From assembly GCA_000999175.1 (NCBI GenBank), contig LCJJ01000037.1, forward strand, positions 1-7,707: a DNA stretch of 7,707 bases. Reading direction: 5' to 3'. The stretch is from Parcubacteria group bacterium GW2011_GWB1_44_7 (GTDB lineage Bacteria; Patescibacteria; Paceibacteria; UBA9973; DSPV01). Position 1 is the stretch's first letter. Every line of letters starts with the position of its first letter. The notes below the pieces were generated by a model that searched no databases, was not told where the DNA came from, and worked only from the letters and a program-made list of their open reading frames with translations. Of the stretch, positions 6,021 to 7,707 are shown piece by piece. The translations under genes were made by a program, and so were the position numbers.

Positions 6021-6971
6021 ATGGCGATTAATGATATTCCAAATTTGCGGCACGCGGTTTCGTTGAAGAGTTATAATACTTACCGCGTGGGCGGAGAGGC
6101 GAAGTTTTTTTATGAAGCGCATGATTGGCGCGCGCTGGAGCGGGCGGTTTCGGCCGCGCGAGAAAGCAGTGTGCCTTTTTATATTTTAGGCGGAGGGACA
6201 AACGTGCTTGCTTCTGACAAAGGTTTTGACGGGTTGGTGATCAAGATGATGGCCGGAAAAGTAAGTATGGCTGGGGAGGTGATGCACGCGGCATCGGGCG
6301 TGTCTATGGGCGCCTTGGTTAACAAAGCAAAAGCACTCGGACTTTCCGGCCTGGAATGGGCGGCCGGTTTGCCGGGCACTCTTGGCGGGGCGATTTACGG
6401 CAACGCCGGATCTTGCGGAAGTGAAACGGCGAATATTATGGAAACGGTTGAAGCATTTGATCCGATAAGCGGGAGGCTAAAGCGATATGCTAAGCATGAA
6501 TGCGAGTTCGGTTACCGTAACAGTATTTTTAAATCAAACAAAGAAATTATTCTGGGCGCTATCTTGCGCTTGAAAAAATCCGATCCGGAGGCGGTGATGA
6601 AAAAAATGATTGAGAATATGAAATTCCGCCAAGAACACCAACCGCTTTCTGAAATGTCGGCCGGATGCGTGTTTAAAAATATTGAGATAGCGAAGTGCCC
6701 GGCCGCGGCGTATTTAACTGAGCATAATCCGGAATTCTCGCGGTTTAAAAGCGCGCGGTTTTTGCCGGCCGGATTTCTGATAGACAATATCGGACTGAAA
6801 GGGTTGAAGATCGGCGGAGTGGAAGTTTCGGAAAGGCACGCCAATTTTCTTGTTGTTAATAAAAACGCTACACAGGAAGATATTTCATGGATTATTAAAA
6901 TGATCAAAGAAAAAGTTTCTGATGTTTATAAAATAAATTTGGAAGAAGAGATACAGATTATTACAAACTAA
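6021..6971 (+). CDS. murB: UDP-N-acetylenolpyruvoylglucosamine reductase MurB (type II)
   Basis: MurB uses FAD and NADPH to reduce enolpyruvyl-UDP-GlcNAc to UDP-MurNAc, the second committed step of peptidoglycan synthesis in the cytoplasm. At 316 residues the length is normal. Visible motifs are SYNTYRVGG (17-25), the FAD-binding ILGGGTNVLASDKG (55-68), WAAGLPGTLGGAIYGNAG (113-130), FGYRNSIFK (163-171) with the Tyr-Arg pair, SAGCVFKN (213-220), FLIDNIGLKGLKIGG (252-266), VSERHANFLVVN, and LEEEIQII at the C-terminus with the catalytic Glu. The usual proton-donor Ser in GS.FKNP is Cys 216 here, a variant that could still be active. The ATG at 6021 is supported by the N-terminal motif spacing. 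There is no room for a Shine-Dalgarno site downstream of the predicted transcription start, suggesting leaderless translation. It appears to be monocistronic. Confidence 0.95.
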   Translation: MAINDIPNLRHAVSLKSYNTYRVGGEAKFFYEAHDWRALERAVSAARESSVPFYILGGGTNVLASDKGFDGLVIKMMAGKVSMAGEVMHAASGVSMGALVNKAKALGLSGLEWAAGLPGTLGGAIYGNAGSCGSETANIMETVEAFDPISGRLKRYAKHECEFGYRNSIFKSNKEIILGAILRLKKSDPEAVMKKMIENMKFRQEHQPLSEMSAGCVFKNIEIAKCPAAAYLTEHNPEFSRFKSARFLPAGFLIDNIGLKGLKIGGVEVSERHANFLVVNKNATQEDISWIIKMIKEKVSDVYKINLEEEIQIITN

Positions 6972-6991
6972 TACAAAGTATGACAAAAAAG

Positions 6992-7000
6992 TTATCCACA
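6992..7000 (+). promoter_or_regulatory. Perfect DnaA-box 9-mer
   Basis: TTATCCACA is identical to the high-affinity E. coli DnaA box. It lies between murB and the next promoter and partly borders its -35 region. It is a single copy with no obvious cluster, so this is not evidence for an origin. It may be a chance match or a DnaA regulatory site. Confidence 0.4.
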
Positions 7001-7029
7001 GTTATTTTTCTTGCGTAATGTTGTATAAT
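7001..7029 (+). promoter_or_regulatory. Promoter for the Lys-rich microprotein transcript
   Basis: TATAAT at 7024-7029 is a perfect -10. The -35 position at 17-nt spacing (GTTATT, 7001-7006) is weak. The predicted start near 7036 gives a leader of about 118 nt containing the duplicated 27-mer and a hairpin. Confidence 0.55.
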
Positions 7030-7039
7030 TCAAATATCA

Positions 7040-7093
7040 GATGAGTTATAAATAAATAGCAAGGTCGATGAGTTATAAATAAATAGCAAGGTC
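7040..7093. repeat. 27-nt perfect tandem duplication in a leader region
   Basis: The unit at 7040-7066 (starting gatgagttataaataaatag) is repeated exactly at 7067-7093. It lies just after a predicted transcription start, so both copies would be in the 5' untranslated region of the microprotein transcript. Confidence 0.95.
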
Positions 7094-7103
7094 GGCTATT
7101 TAT
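7079..7103 (+). promoter_or_regulatory. Hairpin in the microprotein leader
   Basis: ATAAATAGC (7079-7087) pairs perfectly with GCTATTTAT (7095-7103) around a 7-nt loop, aaggtcg. Because the left arm is in the duplicated 27-mer, the upstream copy offers a competing left arm. A further imperfect stem (gttgccg with cggacaac, about 7118-7140) follows. Confidence 0.5.
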
Positions 7104-7153
7104 AATTAAGAAAGTGTTGCCGGCTTTCCTAAGACGGACAACGCAAAAATAAT

Positions 7154-7210
7154 ATGGCAGCCAAGAAAAAAGTAGCGGCGAAGAAGAAGACCGCTAAGAA
7201 ACGCAGATAG
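7154..7210 (+). CDS. Lys/Ala-rich basic microprotein (18 aa)
   Basis: This short open frame encodes MAAKKKVAAKKKTAKKRR and stops at 7210. Of its 18 residues 11 are Lys or Arg and the rest are mainly Ala. The composition resembles the C-terminal tails of histone H1-like bacterial proteins, so nucleic-acid or ribosome binding is plausible (inference). It has its own promoter (about 7024) and a strong terminator starting 9 nt after the stop, which supports it as a real transcription unit. No Shine-Dalgarno site is seen before the ATG. The coding assignment rests on composition and context only, and the transcript could also act as a small RNA. Confidence 0.6.
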   Translation: MAAKKKVAAKKKTAKKRR

Positions 7211-7218
7211 TTTCTTCG

Positions 7219-7249
7219 AAACCCCGCCCCGTTAAACGGGCGGGGTTTT
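7219..7249 (+). terminator. Strong intrinsic terminator after the microprotein
   Basis: An 11-bp stem, AAACCCCGCCC with GGGCGGGGTTT, closes an 8-nt loop (cgttaaac) and runs into tttt. It is the strongest terminator in the window and isolates the microprotein unit from raiA. Confidence 0.9.
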
Positions 7250-7276
7250 GCATAATTATTCTTTTTGTGATAATAT
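7248..7276 (+). promoter_or_regulatory. Probable promoter of the raiA transcript
   Basis: TTGCAT (7248-7253) lies 17 nt before TAATAT (7271-7276), which is preceded by TGA to form an extended -10 (TGATAATAT). The predicted start near 7283 is just before the inverted-repeat leader. The -35 overlaps the tail of the preceding terminator. Confidence 0.55.
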
Positions 7277-7288
7277 TAAAACATTATG

Positions 7289-7408
7289 AATCCCGTTAGT
7301 AGCCGCGATCGCTTTCTAGCGGGATTAAGGAGAGATTAATAATGATTAAATTAAAAAATAGCAATTTCGCGAGTCAAGTAGTGATCGCGATCTGCTACTA
7401 ACGGGATG
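7289..7408 (+). promoter_or_regulatory. Structured raiA leader with alternative pairings
   Basis: ATCCCGTTAGTAGC (7290-7303) pairs perfectly with GCTACTAACGGGAT (7394-7407), which includes the first two bases of the raiA ATG. A second stem follows inside (7305-7313 with 7380-7388, containing one G-T pair). The same left arm can instead pair locally: AATCCCGTTAG (7289-7299) with CTAGCGGGATT (7316-7326), 11 bp with one G-T. The two folds exclude each other. The distal fold hides the raiA start, and the proximal fold frees it and ends exactly before an AAGGAG site at 7327-7332. A switch-like role is inferred. A dispersed palindromic repeat is the main alternative. Confidence 0.65.
7342..7401 (+). 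CDS. Short upstream ORF (leader peptide) before raiA
   Basis: A frame encoding MIKLKNSNFASQVVIAICY starts 9 nt after AAGGAG (7327-7332), the best Shine-Dalgarno site in this region, and stops with TAA 4 nt before the raiA ATG. raiA has no Shine-Dalgarno site of its own, so ribosomes finishing this peptide could reinitiate on raiA (translational coupling). Ribosome movement to the stop would also melt the right arm of the leader stem. No run of one regulatory amino acid is seen, so classic amino-acid attenuation is not indicated. Coding status is inferred from the site and spacing. Confidence 0.5.
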   Translation: MIKLKNSNFASQVVIAICY

Positions 7409-7707
7409 AAAATAGATATTAAAGCCACTAATTTGGAAATAACTCCGGCGCTGGCCGAGTTTATAGATGAAAAAATAGGGTCGCTTGATAAGTTTATCCG
7501 CGGCGGGGCGAAGGGCGGAGACGGCGAGCGCGGCACGTATCTCGTGGAAGCGTATGTGGAGGTGGCGCGCGATACCAAGCACCATAAGCACGGAGAAGTC
7601 TTCAAGGCGGAAGTCAATCTTAAAATCGGCGGGCGAGTATTGAGAGCCGAGAGGAGTGAGTGGGACGCGCGTGCGGCGATTGACGGCGTGCGCGAGGAGC
7701 TGAAAAT
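7406..7707 (+). CDS. raiA: Ribosome hibernation-promoting factor RaiA/HPF (partial, cut by the window end)
   Basis: The first 100 residues are present. The start MKIDIKATNLEITPALAEFI matches the beta-alpha start of the HPF/YfiA family, and the region with VEVARDTKHHKHGEVFKAEV, then LKIGGRVLRAE and AAIDGVREELK, is diagnostic. These small proteins bind the 30S decoding centre and inactivate ribosomes in stationary phase or stress. The start at 7406 is fixed because stop codons lie in frame just upstream. There is no Shine-Dalgarno site, and the start codon is contained in the leader inverted repeat. Whether it is the short form or the long form with a C-terminal dimerisation domain cannot be seen. 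A Gly-rich insert (GGAKGGDGERG, about 32-42) lies between the first helix and the second strand. Confidence 0.93.
   Translation, partial: MKIDIKATNLEITPALAEFIDEKIGSLDKFIRGGAKGGDGERGTYLVEAYVEVARDTKHHKHGEVFKAEVNLKIGGRVLRAERSEWDARAAIDGVREELK

Noticed and set aside
6992..7110. Replication origin suggested by the DnaA box and the AT-rich stretch
   Set aside because: There is only one DnaA box, no box cluster, and no dnaA or dnaN gene in the window.

Overview
The window looks like a chromosomal segment of a Patescibacteria (CPR, probably Parcubacteria-like) genome, most likely a metagenome assembly. This is inferred from the gene style (a groES-groEL pair behind a CIRCE operator, a PaaX/Cas2-like protein with a hydrophobic segment, a type II MurB, a tiny Lys/Ala-rich basic protein, RaiA/HPF), the compact AT-leaning intergenic regions, and the lack of Shine-Dalgarno sites before several core genes. 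No rRNA, tRNA or CRISPR array was seen.

Layout. (1) 1-2154: a HrcA/CIRCE-controlled groES-groEL operon ending in an intrinsic terminator. groEL is damaged: about 40 nt are missing near position 940, which shifts the frame, and about 21 codons are missing near 1225. (2) 2125-3129: a module bounded by 29-nt direct repeats (one mismatch), each a copy of the groESL terminator. Inside are two related long palindromes (one a perfect 62-bp palindrome) flanking a PaaX/Cas2-like gene. (3) 3129-4220: an IS481-like insertion sequence on the minus strand. Its DDE transposase is split by a 20-nt tandem duplication and also carries a 24-nt in-frame tandem duplication. The right IS end supplies a -35 box for the next genes. 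(4) 4215-5975: two genes with strong Shine-Dalgarno sites, a DUF218/YdcF-like protein and an APH-fold kinase-like protein with degenerate catalytic motifs, closed by a terminator. They differ in style from the neighbours and may be acquired. (5) 6006-6971: murB, apparently expressed as a leaderless mRNA. (6) 6992-7249: a perfect DnaA-box 9-mer, a promoter, a 27-nt tandem duplication with a hairpin, an 18-residue basic microprotein and a terminator. (7) 7248-7707: a promoter, then a roughly 120-nt leader with mutually exclusive pairings and a 19-codon upstream ORF, leading into raiA/hpf, which is cut by the window edge.

The chaperonin, peptidoglycan (murB) and ribosome-hibernation (raiA) genes are ordinary housekeeping or stress functions. 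The most interesting material is the palindrome-flanked Cas2-like gene, the raiA leader, and the cluster of short duplications and deletions across the window. Those indels may be real slippage events or assembly errors and should be settled from reads before any gene is called dead.
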